The notes beneath the pieces are model-generated. The model had not been told where the DNA came from. It was given only the letters and a program-made list of their open reading frames with translations, and did not search any database. The translations under genes were made by a program, and so were the position numbers. From Eutypa lata (Eukaryota > Ascomycota > Sordariomycetes > Xylariales > Diatrypaceae): a stretch of DNA of 64,000 nt. Positions within the stretch are counted from its first letter, which is position 1. The number at the start of each line of letters is the position of its first letter. The stretch spans positions 1,612,001 through 1,676,000 of the forward strand of contig JAKULF010000008.1 in assembly GCA_022661535.1 (NCBI GenBank), read 5' to 3'. Shown here piece after piece: positions 9,573 to 22,813 of this stretch.

Positions 9573-12244
9573 ATGGCGCCGCGCGATAGTTCAGCAGAAC
9601 CTACACGGCGTCATAGGGAGTCTGGAGAGCGCCGGAAAAGTCGCCATAAGAAACGTAAGTAACGAGAGAGCAATTCTGCAAGAGCAGAAGGAAACTGATT
9701 TAAACGCACAGGAGGTAGTAGTGCCGGACAACAACTTTCTATTGATGCCCTCGCTCAATTAAACGAGTATAACACCAGGGACATTGTTTCGGAACCGGAG
9801 ACTGCGAGGCAACCGGAGCGGCGACGGAGGCGTGAACGGGAGAGACCGCGGAAAGAAGACTATAGGGCTGTTGATGCGGAGTACGAGTCTCCGAGAAGAG
9901 AACGACCGAGGAGAGATGAACACAGAGATTCAGAGAGGGAAGATGATTCGCCAAGAGATAGGGAAAGAAGGCGAAGAACGGGCGAACATAGACGCTCGGC
10001 TAGGGACTATGACTCGCCGAGGACAGAGAGCCGGAGGAGAGAAACGCACGGCGACTCGAATAGTGAATATGCCGCCCGGAAAAGAGAGAGGCGTAGGAGA
10101 CACGAACGGAAAGAATCTGCTATAGAACACGACAGAAGCAGAGAAAGGAGTCGGAGGAGAGACATGCACCACTACTCGGATAGAGAGTATGATCCTCCGC
10201 GCAGCGGTGAGAGACACCGCAAGAAGCGATATCCAGTGGACGATGCCGAATACGATTCACCACACCCCACACGAAAGGAACGACGACAACACACGGCTTA
10301 CGAGACAGGAGACGATGACGATGAGTACAGAAACGCAGAAAGACCTCGAAAACATCACGGGAGGAAGAAATCACGGCTCGTTAGCGGCGCCATTGCCGAG
10401 GAGGGGAGAGGAAATCCTGCCATACGGGGCGGTGCGGGCAACAGGACTACTACGAGCAGCTACGACAGTCTCGATAGAGAAAAGGTGGAATTGCATTCGG
10501 GGAGTAGATGGCCATGGGCGAACGGAGCGTGGTCATCATGGTGGCACGACAAAAAGAAAAGAAAATGTACACATGCCCATGCCTTCTTCTACCCTTATCC
10601 CAGGACACACACAAGAACGAATTCACTAACATTATTACTACAAACATAGGGATTATAGGCGGCTTCGTTGTCGTGATTCTGCTAGTCATCATCATCGTGG
10701 CCGTGACGGCGAGTCAGAAAAACAAAGGATCGGACTCGAGCGGGGGCTCAGGCGGATCGGACTCGTCGAACCTCGACGGGGTATCGGAGAGTGACATTCC
10801 GACGGCGGCGCGAGGCACCTACCTAGACCCGTTTACGTGGTACGAGACAACGGACTTCAACGTGACGTACACGAACGAGACAGTGGGCGGCCTGCCCGTC
10901 ATGGGGCTGTCCACCGAATGGGACGACTCCGTAGCGGCGAACGACAAGGTGCCCGCGCTCGACACCTCCTGGGGCGACTACGCGTCGACGCCGGCACGGG
11001 GAGTCAACCTGGGGGGATGGCTGTCACTGGAACCGTTCATCACACCGTCGCTGTTCAACTACGACAGCAAGCTCAACATCGTGGACGAGTGGACGCTCTG
11101 CACGCACCTGGGGCCGCGGACGGCGGCGTCGACGCTCGAGAAGCACTACGCCACCTTCGTCTCGGAGCAGGACTTCGTCGACATCCGCGCCGCCGGGCTC
11201 GACCACGTCCGCATCCCCTTCTCCTACTGGGCCGTCGAGACCTACGACGACGACCCCTACGTCTTCCGCACGTCCTGGCGCTACCTGCTGCGCGGCATCG
11301 AGTGGGCGCGCAAGCAGGGCCTGCGCGTCAAGCTCGACCTGCACGCGCTGCCGGGCTCGCAGAACGGCTGGAACCACAGCGGCAAGCTCGGCGTCGTCAA
11401 CTGGCTCAACGGCACCGACGGCGACCTCAACCGGCAGCGCAGCCTCGACGTGCACGATCGCCTCTCGAAGTTCTTCGCCCAGGACCGCTACAAGAACATC
11501 ATCGCGTTCTACGGCTTAGCCAACGAGCCGCGCATGGTGGACTTGTCCGCAGATGCGGTGATACAGTGGACGACGGATGCGTACGCCCTGGTGCGGCAGA
11601 ACGGGATGAAGGCCCCCGTCGTCTTCGGGGACGGGTTCATGGGGCTGGGCAACTGGCAGGGCCGCATGACGGGGTACGACGACCTGGTGCTGGACGTGCA
11701 CCAGTACGTGATCTTCAACAACGGGCAGATCGTCTACACGCACAAGGAGAAGGTGCAGTACGCGTGCGACGGGTGGTCGGAGCAGACGGAGCAGAGCATG
11801 GACACGTCGACGGGGTACGGGCCGACGATGTTCGCGGAGTGGAGCCAGGCCGACACGGACTGCGCGCGCCACCTGACCAACGTGGGCTGGGGCAACCGGT
11901 GGGAGGGCACGTACGCCAGCGGCAACGCGTCGAGCCAGGCGCTGACGCCCATGTGCCCGGCCCTGGACGACACGTGCAGCTGCGACGCGGCCAACGCCGA
12001 CGCGGGGTCCTACAGCGACGAGTACAAGCGGTTCCTCAAGATGTTCGCCGAGGCCCAGATGGTCTCCTTCGAGAAGGGCTGGGGCTGGTGGTACTGGACC
12101 TGGGACACCGAGAGCGCCCCCCTCTGGAGCTACAAGAAGGGCCTCGCCGCCGGCATCCTCCCCGAGAAGGCCTACGACAAGGACTTCGACTGCACGGGCG
12201 ACGTGCCTGACTTCGGCGGCGAGGGCTTGGCCGAGACGTATTGA
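9573..12244 (+). CDS. exgD: Glucan 1,3-beta-glucosidase D-like, type II membrane GH5 exo-glucanase
   Basis: Cell-wall enzyme that removes glucose from beta-1,3-glucan. Exons 9573-9654, 9712-10566 and 10650-12244 give 843 residues, close to other fungal ExgD proteins. The start is at MAPRDSSAEPTRRHRES. Residues 1 to about 305 form a very charged Arg/Glu/Asp cytosolic domain with repeated Y-D/E-SP-R units. The second intron sits just before the single membrane helix at about 313-335 (IIGGFVVVILLVIIIVAV). A Ser/Gly linker follows, then the GH5 catalytic domain: RGVNLGGWLSLEPFITPS, DHVRIPFSYWA, KLDLHALPGSQNGWNHSG, the acid/base Glu605 in GLANEPR, and the nucleophile Glu709 in FAEWSQ. The topology therefore places the catalytic domain outside the plasma membrane. 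Exon 3 is strongly GC-biased at third positions compared with exon 2. A long alternate frame at 10837-12210 is a by-product of that bias. Confidence 0.94.
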
Positions 12245-12521
12245 AAACGACCGACCGACCGAGACGGGCCTTTCTTCCTGGCTTAGGGGAGGGGGGTGGG
12301 ACCCGGGGATGCTGGGACGCGCGCCGAGGAAGTGAGATGAAGGGGGGGTTGCGATGCTCGATCACCGGGTGTCATCCGGCATTGCGACTGAGATTGTTGC
12401 TACTGTCTCTTGTTCCGAATGCGGGTGTGATGAGCTACGCAGGGGAGAGGAGGGGGCCTTGTGATAGATGGGTAAGTAGATGGGCTATCGCTCAGGCGAG
12501 ATGGAGGCGGAGAGGGAAGGC

Positions 12522-12550
12522 GGTTGGGTTAGGTTGGGTTGGGTTGGATT
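12522..12550 (+). repeat. TTGGG/TTAGG-like G-rich tract
   Basis: Downstream of the glucanase stop there are five to six GGTTGGG/GGTTAGG-type units in a row. It resembles a degenerate telomere-type repeat and has enough evenly spaced G-runs to allow a two-tetrad G-quadruplex in the transcript of that strand. Confidence 0.6.
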
Positions 12551-15500
12551 GTTCCCATGCGAAATCGAGATCGATGTACCTGGTTTCATTCGTTGCATGG
12601 CGCAGGCGTTTTTGATGTTTCTTCGGGACGACGAGATAGGAAAGCCAGAGAGAGGAGCAGGGGGGAAGAAGGGGATGGAGGGGGGGAGGCAAGATGCTGG
12701 AGGGTGGTTTACTACGGGATGTCACTGTCGCGCAGTTTGCATATAGGTGTACAAGAGTAATAACTAGTCGTCACAACGCGCGTGCGTGTCACGATCGCGT
12801 CCATCATATCTGCAGCTTCGTGCATCTTGCATCCCAATTCTTCTTTGTTTGAGGCTAAAATCCTAGCGATGTGTCCAACCTTATACCTACCCACCTACCA
12901 ACCAGATACTGTTGCCTTGCCTGCCTACCGCACACAGGCTCTCCAGAGCGTTTTTTTTTCTGGGCACGCATAACAATGGTAACTCTGCTGATCATTCTTG
13001 GTGTCTCCCACCTGCCACCTCTCCACTACGAGAGAGAAGCGATGGCAAAATCCTTCCTGGTAATGGCTGGCGAGGGGGTCAGGGAAAAAAAGAAAAAATT
13101 AACGATATGTTGAAATCAATACTCTTCACGGAATTGAGGCCGAGAATTCCAGCGAATATTCACTACTGCAGCACCGCCAAGTCTCGTATAGGCGTTTTTA
13201 CGAAGTTTGGCTTATGGTTTAAAAATAACCAACTGTTGAGATTATATCGACGGAGGCCCAATAGTAGAAGACGAACAGGTAGGTAGGCAAGAGGTCCGGT
13301 AGGTATGTTCTGCCTTCAAGGTACGGAAGGCGGTGGAATCTTTGGAGAAAAAAAAGCAGCTGTGATGCTACCGTGGTGCTTGATCGGTCAAGAATATTAC
13401 ACGTCTTTTTGAGGCGTCGAGCATGAGATAGGCGCAATACCCAGCATGCACGAACGTTGCGTTGGGTTGCATTCGGCTGGCTCATCAGCGCACAGCGCCG
13501 TGATTTGTGGAAGAATATAGGTCCCCCCCTACCCTACCAAGCTAAGAGATAGCAAGCCAACAGAACGCTCTTGTTAACCCTCTTATTTATGCCCTTAAGC
13601 TGTGCGCATTGACCGTATCAGGTGGTGTATGGACGCTCGATCGTATAATAAAAGTCTGGGCCGGCAGCGTAGGATCGTCCCCCAACGTCTGGGGAGGCGA
13701 GCCAGCGATTGACTGACTTCTCTTTAAACCATCCCAACTTTACAATCCAGCAACTCATAAAAAGGTCTAGTAAGCCCCTTTTAGTCGAGGTGCGTACATA
13801 TGCAACCATATAGATTAGTGTCCGGTGAGGCTCTTACATCAGTCAGGGCTCTAACTAGTCGCTGCTCCCTTGTTTTAGATCCGGATGCGGGACCGATCCG
13901 ATGAGATGTGATAGATATTTTTCCAAGAACCGGGAAATTTCCCCTGCTACCCAGATCGGACCGGGGTTCCGTGGGGCTAACTGCAATGAGGTTCACAACT
14001 TCGATGTGGGGGATATCGACGACACCATCGTGGCTCCTACTGCTACAAGTTCGCTTTTCTAGCCAAGTCCAAGAACAAACATGTTGACCGGTCTGGCTAT
14101 ACCTTTCCGGATAACCGACGGACTCTACAGATTGCAGATGATGGCAAACTATGGTAACCGGTATCTAGCGACGGTGCGCGAGGGCTTCAATACTAAACGG
14201 AGGAGAAAACTTTGGCAAAGCAACGCTGGATGCAAGCCACGCTATGATTATCACGGTTAAGACCGCCTAGGCCCTCTCTCAAGGAATCCAAGGGAGGTGC
14301 TGCTTATCCTCGCCGTTGCCGTCTTCAAGCAAATAATAAGCGTATCAATATAGTTCCAAAAGTCTGATCCTCGAAGCTTCGCTTCCTTTAATCTTACACG
14401 CTTGGATTGGCTGGGAATTTCTTTGAACAAAGAGAAAGAAACTTTAAGCGAATCAAGGTTGCTAGCTTTCGTTTCTTCTTCGTGAAAGCTGAATCGATAA
14501 GGGATATATTACCCCTGGCTAACTCTTATGATGGTGACTGCTTAGTTACGCATTGTACTGTACTATATTAGTCACAAGACGTGGCAATAGAATTCACGGT
14601 AAGCACTAGCAATCGGCTCCGAGGCGTATCAACACGAGCAGGAGCTAGTTAAAAGCCGACATAGATACCCATCGGTGATCTTGTGACTTTAGAACGTACC
14701 TCCGTTCGTAGATTCCGATCTAGCAAATCTAAACCTGGACTATGTCAACACGAGCATGTTTTAGTCAGTGATACAGAGTAAGGCAACTGGCTGGAGGGAC
14801 ATTTCGTCCAGAATGTGTAATAGCTTGGTAAAGGTGCTTGGGGCTCCTTGTGATGTCGCATACCCGGAGTGCGCCCTGGGCACGCCACTAACCGATTAGA
14901 AGAAACTGCAGGGCATTCGTTTATCGAACACGATACTCATGCCCTAGGAAGGAATCTCGAATGGGCGGTTTCTAAGCGTTTGACATCATGGTGGATCTTG
15001 GCCCTTTTGGTAGAGACAATACGCTATGTAGTATGCGCGCACAGCTTATGCAAGTCCCCATGCGTATGGCCTTGTATCGACCATGGCAGCAGCAATCCCT
15101 CGAGCCGGGGTACATTCGGAGTTGTGTATACTAGGTTATACAACTCACCCAGCCGTTCAGCCAGCCCCTGTAAAGTCGATTGTTGCTAATTCAGGATTAA
15201 CATGGAAGCACATACCCATGATTCCGCATTCCATTTGAGTAATCGGGAACCAATAGTTAGGTTGCAAGCGTAATTCACCCCCTGGGCAGGATGCTCATTA
15301 TACTCTCCGCTCTTCGTCTCGTCCCTCGTGAAAGAGACGGGGCGTGCAGAAAGCCCGCACAATACAAGGCCAGGTCCCCTTTAGCTCAGGTACCTGGATG
15401 CCGAGACCCATTACGATGCAGCTATGCAGGTGCTGAGGGGCCGTCGGACACGAGTCGAAGCTCAAGAGGCTGAAATCGTGAGCGGAAGATGGTCTAGCCG

Positions 15501-16404
15501 GCGCAAAGACGAAGAAAAGCGTTGGGACTTCCAGCCGCAGAACGTAATTAGACACAGACATGTTGCGGATCCCGTCATCTAACGAGGATGAGAGGCTCGC
15601 TGGGGGGGAAATGTCTTCCTCGATGCTATGGTCTATGACGTTATTCCGCTTTTGTATTAGATATTTCACCAATGCAGTGTAATCGTTGGCCCGTTTAACT
15701 TAAATCAATGAGTGGAATTCACCGCCATGCAAGTCACTGTGGCAGCAGGTGAGTGGCGCCGGGGACCACAATGGAGTGAGCGATCTGAAGTAGATAGATT
15801 GGGAGTCTATGCATACAACCTAGCGTAAGCGTATCTCGTCATCAAGGTGATGCCGAATGAATTGGCAGATCAGAGGAAAATATTGACTGGAGCTATTGCC
15901 TTGCCATTGTCACCAATGAGGCTAAAGACACAACTAGGTTATCCGCCTATAGTCGGCGAAGTGAATATATCGAAACCAGCCAAGATCTTCAGGTACTCCG
16001 GGATCCTCGGGACGTTGAGCAGTAATCTGCCAAGGAAGCATATAGGCGAGGGCTCAAAGGCCAAAAGCCTGTGGAAGACCAAGAAGCTGTTACAGTTGCA
16101 AAAGCAGGCTGGCCCAGATGTGCCATTCATGCAAATCATACCCAATGATGCCCTCATGATAATCCATTGGGCTTGCTGCATTGCGTAATGGGCCAATAGG
16201 ACAGACAGAGTGGCCATAGGCAAAAGGGCCCGTCCTCGCCTACGGTGTCCATAATGTTGCTGCTCGCATGAATACTTCCTCAGCAGTGTTGCTGTAGTTT
16301 AACGTTTGCTTTTTTTTTGGTACGAATAAAACAATAATAATTGGGAGCATCTTGTAATGCTGTCAGTCTGTTGTAGAGCCGGCGGGTAAAGCTCCAGGTA
16401 TTAT

Positions 16405-16430
16405 GTGCAGGTGCAGGTGCAGGTGCAGGT
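16405..16430 (+). repeat. GTGCAG hexanucleotide repeat, about four units
   Basis: Four perfect GTGCAG units plus a partial one in the gene-poor tract. In the minus-strand frame they read as alternating Leu-His. No gene supports that frame. Confidence 0.85.
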
Positions 16431-18108
16431 ATGTAGCCTCTTCGGCGACATGAATCTCATGACCCATGATCCCAGATGTTATCCTATCGCACAGGTACCG
16501 ACAATAGATTGTGGATCTGCTTAAGATAGGCAGGTCAATAGACAAATAAGGTTTCATTGCGTTGATTAAGAAAGTATTGCGGCTCGCATCTTGCATCTTC
16601 CAAGGAAGCTTGTGTCTGTCTGCCGAAGCCTTCCCAATTAAAATGCAATCAAATGTATGTGGTCCCCCTCGGTGATAAACGTTAGTCGGTCGTTTTTTTA
16701 CTTCTCTTTTTTGGCCGATAGTTAAGTTGTGCAATAGCCTCGCGAGTTAGGATAATTCTAAGGGTTTATAAAAAAGGCCGGCTAAAAATCAGCAGTTAAT
16801 TGCCTATAGTAGTCAGCTAGATATGTAAGAAGGGTCTTAATAAAATAGATGTCCTGATGTCCCAGGTTTGACTACACGCACAGATCAGCAAGATCTTCGT
16901 CGCCCAGTTATACAGCTACATACTTCGTATCTCAGTAAAATACCTAGTAAATCATCCAAGCCAAGAAACAATAAAGATCTGGAACTAGTTGACATGCTTC
17001 ATGTATTGGCTAAAATGTTCATCGATTTACTTATGCAGGTATTTCATTTTAACGTTAGTTAAATCCCACCTCGGTACGGAGTATGTAGGTACATATCTAT
17101 CTATTGCTGCTGAAGTTCTCCAATATCAAAGCAGCTGCGAAGGGTCTTCCAAGTGATTCAAGTGGCTTAACCGGCTTCTTCCATTCCCTGCTTCATGCGA
17201 GCCATAGCTGCGTCTAACGTAGCGCACGTTACTCTCCCTACCACCTTAACTGTTTACATATAATATATACTTACCTTATGTACCTACATAAATATGTAAC
17301 CTATGTAGGTACAATATTTGTACTCTATATAGGTACATACATAGATATATCAAAAGATAATTGGGTAATTTAGTTAGGTATCTTGGTATGATAGTTCCAG
17401 GCTGTCTCTCGTTTACAATCGGCCTTACAAAAGTTCTTTCCCAGACTGTTCTTATGAGAGTCCCTCAATCGCTTCTCCAATTTGTAGAACCCCGCAGTTG
17501 GATCGGATTGAGCTAAATTCCTTTCGTCCTTTTTTCGGCCGATTATACCTTCTCGATACACATTGCTACCTCGACCTGCCATCAAAGCTGTGCGTCATAA
17601 CCTATCAGAACAACAGATTTGCGACACTATGGCGAAAGAATCGTTGCTTTTTTATTTATGCTACTACCCTAACAATCGAGTTAGTTCGAATTGATTGGCT
17701 AGACTTGATATCTACCTGCATACTTCGTTGCTCGTACCTTTTTATTTTTTATTTTTTAATTTTTTTTTTAAAAGCGAGGGTTCCAAGGTTGCGTCGTAAC
17801 GAGCTAACCAAAAATCATTGCAAGCTCAGACGAATGGATTGCCTAATCAATCTTTCAGCCTTCGAATTTTGTCTTAGTTAATTCCTTATTTATGATTTCA
17901 TGTTACATCCAACAGATCCGGAGGCAGACGGTTTATACATACCTACTTATAGGTATATATTCACTTGGTTATGAAGTGTTAATGTTATCTTGTTTTTAAG
18001 GGTATATAACTACGTCTATTGCTGCAACAGGGGAAGAGAGAGAAAAGAAGAAGAAATTTAAGAAAAGAAATTTTACAATACAATCGCCGAATCCCCTCTA
18101 CTCCACAT

Positions 18109-18138
18109 CCACCACCACCACCACCACCACCACCACCA
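18109..18138 (+). repeat. CCA trinucleotide microsatellite
   Basis: About ten CCA units in the gene-poor tract upstream of acuK. It follows an A/G-rich stretch and precedes long TACCTACATAC-type sequence. Confidence 0.9.
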
Positions 18139-18407
18139 TTACTGCCGCCACCTGCCCGCCTGCATTTAAGATCTACATCCACCTACATACATACTATACC
18201 TACCTATACGTAGAGGCATCATCTGCCTACATACCTACATACTTAATACACCGTATACACAACTCCTATCTATACCCACATATATAGGCCGCATTCAGGT
18301 ATACATATTCATACTTTATATACATACTTCGTACTCCTCCATATCTCATCGTGCATTAGGCCTATTTCTACCATCATCGGCAACCCAAATCGCGACCTTA
18401 CGCAGAT

Positions 18408-18409
<2 letters not shown>

Positions 18410-18441
<32 letters not shown>
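18410..18441 (+). repeat. CA dinucleotide microsatellite
   Basis: About sixteen CA units, roughly 1.2 kb upstream of the acuK start codon. The surrounding 18170-18560 is dominated by TACATAC and CTACCTA motifs. Confidence 0.95.
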
Positions 18442-18443
<2 letters not shown>

Positions 18444-19607
18444 TATAGCATACCTACGCATGCATACAGACATACACACACCTACACATCTACCTACATC
18501 TACCTACCTACCATCTACATACTTACCTACATATATATACTAGGTACTCACTTACATAGACGTACGTATACACTGCTACGTGTGTATGTATATATGTATT
18601 TGTGTACGTGCGCACGCGCGCGCGACTGTGTAATCCAACTCTATAGTCCCTCCTTTATCCGAAATCACCGATAGTCTTCTGTGCGCACCCAGTGCCACAT
18701 GCGAACGCGGGTACGTGCAGGGAACATCGACTATCCCGCATCTCGAACGCCCCTCTCCCCCAGGTTTCAGTTCTCCAGTGCCTTATCCGCCGACGCCGCA
18801 TGACTACGTTCTAGCTAGCTTCACAGGTTAGCTCCCCGGGGGTGGTCGGTGTTACGGGCTTGTCGCTTTCGTCCTCTCTCCCTCTTCCACCGTATCTCTT
18901 CACCGTCGAGACCCAAGTGAGGAGGTAATATATCCCAAAATAAATTTTAATTCTCCGCGATCTGTACGCCTGTACGGATAGAACCGTTCGTCGAACCGGT
19001 CGTTTTGTCGCACAGGAAACGCCACCTTGGGTACGGGGAGGAAGCCAATTGGTGTCTGGGCTGCCAGTCCGCACCTGAATACCTGAATACGAGAGCGCGC
19101 CCTGGCGTTGTGCTTAGCTGCTTGTGCAATACACGCTACGCTGGAACACGCATACCTTAAATATATTGGGAACCGTACAGCGCCCGTACAAGGCTCCGTC
19201 GCACCACCAGCGGACGGTCACAGCACCACACAACCCGCGCTAGATTGTTCCTCCATCTTCCCAGTTTTGATATACTGCCTTTTGCGACGTAATTGGCCTG
19301 CATACGTTTAGGAGACCGCTACTACTGGTCCACGATTCATACCAAGAGACAAGGGCCCCCCAAGACAACCCAAAGGGCGGTGGGAGGAGGAGTACCCTAT
19401 TATTACCTTTAGTCGTAGTTAGGCGTAGTTTCCCCTCCCCTGCCTGGCCTTAACGGTCACACTCCTGCAGGAGTTCGTTCGCGAGATACACACGCCCTCT
19501 CCGGGGAGGTGTGGTTGCGCCAGAGCCGACAAGGGCCTTGCATTCCCGTGTGTGCCTTTGTCGCGGGTCCGGAGCTGAGAAGCTGGAATATAAAAAACTA
19601 AGACAAG

Positions 19608-22003
19608 ATGCCGGAAGACATGGAGGCAAATGGGACAGAGGTCTCAGATGTCATGTCTGAGAATGAGAACGAGTACGACGATCAAGACCACCTCATCAAG
19701 GACGACGACGACGACGAAGAAGAAGACGAAAAGATGGCTGAGCACAACACGTCACCCGAAACTGGCGCCGAAAACTCTGCCGATGTGAAGAAGAAGTATG
19801 ACCCTAAAGATCCTCATCGGCCCAGGAGGAAGAAGGCGAGGCGTGCGTGTTTTGCTTGTCAGAGGGCTCATCTAACCTGCGGTAAGTCATCGGAATTCAT
19901 CATATGTGACATATCACTATCCCATACGACACCCGCGTCAACATGCGACTCCTCGACATGCACGTCGGCCTACAGCCTTTCTTTTGCGCCATGATAGATT
20001 GGAATTCGTAACTAATTTCCTACAACAGGAGATGAGCGACCTTGTCAGAGATGCATAAAACGTGGGCTGGCCGATGGTTGCCAGGACGGAGTCCGTAAGA
20101 AGGCCAAGTATCTGCACGATGCTCCGCCAGAGGCATTGCGCCCGGTTCTTGGCCCGACCTATAACCCAAACACTGTGGCCAAATCTTCCAATGGGAGACA
20201 TCCTTCTAATGTGAATTCAGAAGCCTCATACTATCAACACGCAAGCAATTCGCCTTACCAGATGTATCCCGGCGGCGCTCAGAACCAGGTGGGTGGCATG
20301 TCGGAAGGACTTCCCTTCGGAAACCAGCAATCGCCGGTGTCGCCTGGGTTTCCACCACCCAACAACTCGAGGCCAGGGCATATGAACAATGTGACGGTGC
20401 CTCAAGTCTCAAGTGAGATGTCTGGCTTCTCTACGGCTCTATTCGACCCCAGCAACCCGGCCATCTTCAACTTCGATCTCGAGGGGCTCAACTTCGGGTC
20501 TCACTACGGTGCTCTCGAGTTTGGCATGCTAGGTCACATGTCCTCTGGTGCTGCTGAGACACCCCCTCGAGAAGGCTCCATATCTCAACCAGCCGGCACC
20601 GACGTGAATTATACGGCGGCACCGATGTACTCGAACGGGAGCAACCAGTATAACCAGCAGATATACGAACACGGCATGGTGGATAATTATATGAACATTG
20701 ATCAGAATCACAACGGCATATATGCCCAGGGCAATCTCCAACACGGATTGCCTCACGCGTATGCCGTTGCCGCAGCTGGCCCGACGCCCAATAGTTTGGC
20801 GAGTCCGGGTACAGACAATACGGCAAGTCCACAACCCACGAATTACGGGTTCGACAGCTCACCAAAAACGGGTGGTAGCTACACGCCTACCAGCTCTCAG
20901 CCTATAGCGCAGCCCACGAGACCGAAGCCCAAGACGTCGAGTGCGAACCACAACAGCAGCAGCAGCAACAGCAGGCTCGGGCCTCAATCTATCTTGGGCA
21001 GACGCCGAGATCCGTCCTCCATCTACGAGACGGTCAAAGAGCCGTACCCGTACCTGACGGGGTTCCACAATCTGATAGCCTTCGTCCAGAGAAGGTTTTC
21101 TGCTAACAAGACATTACGTATCGCGAAGTCGCTAGCCAGCATACGACCCTCGTTTATCGCTTGCACTAGGACACTAAACAGGCAGGACCTCATCTTCATG
21201 GAGAAGTGCCTACAGCGCACGCTATTCGAGTACGAGGATTTCATGGGTCATTGCTCGGCACCGACGATCGTTTGCCGGAGGACAGGGGAGGTAGCGGCTG
21301 TTAACAAGGAGTTTATTGCATTAACGGGTTGGCCGAAGGACGTCTTGCTGGGCAAGGAGCGAAATCTTAATATTAACACAGGTGGATCAGGACCCTCGTC
21401 AGGCGGTGGTGCTGGTGGTCTTGGCGGCTCGGGCAAACCCGGGTTAACTACGCCGAGGCTCAAGCAGATCCAGCCCGAGGCGGGGAAGGCCTCGGATGGC
21501 AAGCAACCGGTATTCATGGCCGAGTTCATGGACGAAGACAGCGTTATTCAATTCTACGACGATTTCGCGCAGCTCGCATTTGGAGATAGCCGAGGCCACG
21601 TGACGAGAAAATGTCGGCTGCTCAAGTACCACACCAAGGAGATGAGCGACAACCTCCTGAACGCCAACAACAATAACGAGCCGGCTCCTCCAAGGGATCC
21701 TCGCAACAGCATTCTCAGCAATAGGGTCACAAGGATCGACGGCGAGCACGGCATTTCTAAACTTGAAAAGGACGGGGGCATTGATTGTTCGTATTGTTGG
21801 ACTATTAAGCGTGATGTTTTCGATATCCCGATGCTGATCGTCATGAATGTAAGCCACCGCAAAACCATCCTCTTCATCCACCAAACCCCCCCTTCTTGTT
21901 ATTTCCATACATTATGAAGATACAGCAATCATTCAATGCTCTAATTATCCATATGCAGTTCCTTCCTTGCTATCAACGCAATAATGATCAACTTGCTGTA
22001 TAG
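19608..22003 (+). CDS. acuK: Transcription activator of gluconeogenesis AcuK/Ert1-type (Zn2Cys6 + PAS)
   Basis: Nuclear regulator that switches on gluconeogenic genes such as PEP carboxykinase and fructose-1,6-bisphosphatase on non-fermentable carbon. Exons 19608-19881, 20029-21848 and 21959-22003 give 712 residues. The first intron lies inside the zinc cluster. After splicing, the six cysteines are C81, C84, C91, C97, C100 and C109, and the segment continues into [20 protein letters not shown], a signature of the AcuK/AcuM family. An acidic Asp/Glu run (about 32-42) precedes the finger. The middle is low complexity, rich in Asn, Gln, Pro and Ser. The C-terminal third holds the family core ([37 protein letters not shown]) and a PAS-like domain ([18 protein letters not shown]). 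The 45-nt last exon supplies [14 protein letters not shown]. Without it the frame runs into intron. AcuK rather than AcuM is inferred from the finger and the C-terminus. Confidence 0.9.
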
Positions 22004-22813
22004 GAACAGCTGTTTTTGTTTGGAGGTTACGCGGCACGTGCACACATAACGCATGGACGGTTTTGGCTAAGTTTTTTTTCATCATTATCTTCTTTTTCTT
22101 TGTGGCACACACTTTTAGGGACCTCAGGGAGGGTATAACGAAGCAAATGGGCGGCGTTCTTGGATGGGGCTCGCGGGCTTAGAGCTCTTCTCCCCCACAG
22201 CGGGAGCTGGTCATATAATCTTGTATATGCATGCATTTGCGGGGACCGCGCTACACACATATTTTATCATCTATCTACTATAGAGGTGGCATCTGGGCCC
22301 CATGGGGTTGATCTACATCAACGGTTTCCTAGCCGGAATACATACGACTTTCGACCCTCACAGAAAGGTCTACTTTCACTCTGCGTACTTTCGTGCATGC
22401 ATTGCTGATCATACAACGCCTAGCTGTGGCGGGTAACTGTGGTGTCTGTTTTCGTCTATGTATTGTCCTTGTTCCATCCAAACGCCAGATGACGATCACC
22501 AAGCTCTCTATCTATTCTAAATTAGACTCCTAGGTATCCTCAAAGTCCATCAAACCTCGAGATCTAGCGAAAATTTCATCTTTTCTCTACACCCACTCGT
22601 CTGATGACCTTCTGCTTATCTTTCATCTTTGCGCCACTACCTAACTAAGTAGCCAACCAAGTAAACCACCAAGTGGCTAGCCACTTCTCCCCAACTATCC
22701 CTAATCAAACTATACTCCTCCGCCTCTCAATCCGCCTTCACCTTCACCTTCACCTGCACCTCCACTCTTCCCCCACCCCATCCCAGCCCTCATCACGCAT
22801 CACACATCGCACA
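22004..22813. other. Convergent intergenic region, acuK to riboflavin kinase
   Basis: 810 bases between two 3' ends. It contains a T-rich stretch (22070-22100), a short CACCTT run (22738-22756) and no supported gene. Confidence 0.65.

Larger units (their letters stand above)
12245..19607. other. 7.4-kb gene-poor tract
   Basis: No gene is supported. The first 500 bases are G-rich (see the TTGGG tract at 12522-12550). From about 13.1 kb the sequence becomes AT-rich, with scattered TACCTA/TAGGTA motifs, dense at 17060-17360 and 18170-18560. Frames at 14869-15189, 15298-15672 and 15847-16223 are open for 90-125 codons, some on both strands at once, but show no domain or conserved motif. The last 1.5 kb is probably the promoter and long leader of acuK. 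Confidence 0.6.

Noticed and set aside
10837..12210. 457-codon plus-strand frame rich in Arg/Ala/His
   Set aside because: Out-of-frame reading of the glucanase catalytic exon. It lacks any motif, while the overlapping frame has GH5 catalytic residues.
15298..16223. Overlapping 90-125-codon frames on both strands
   Set aside because: Open on both strands, with no conserved motif, no splice partners and no coding bias. Could be gene relics, but I cannot support a call.
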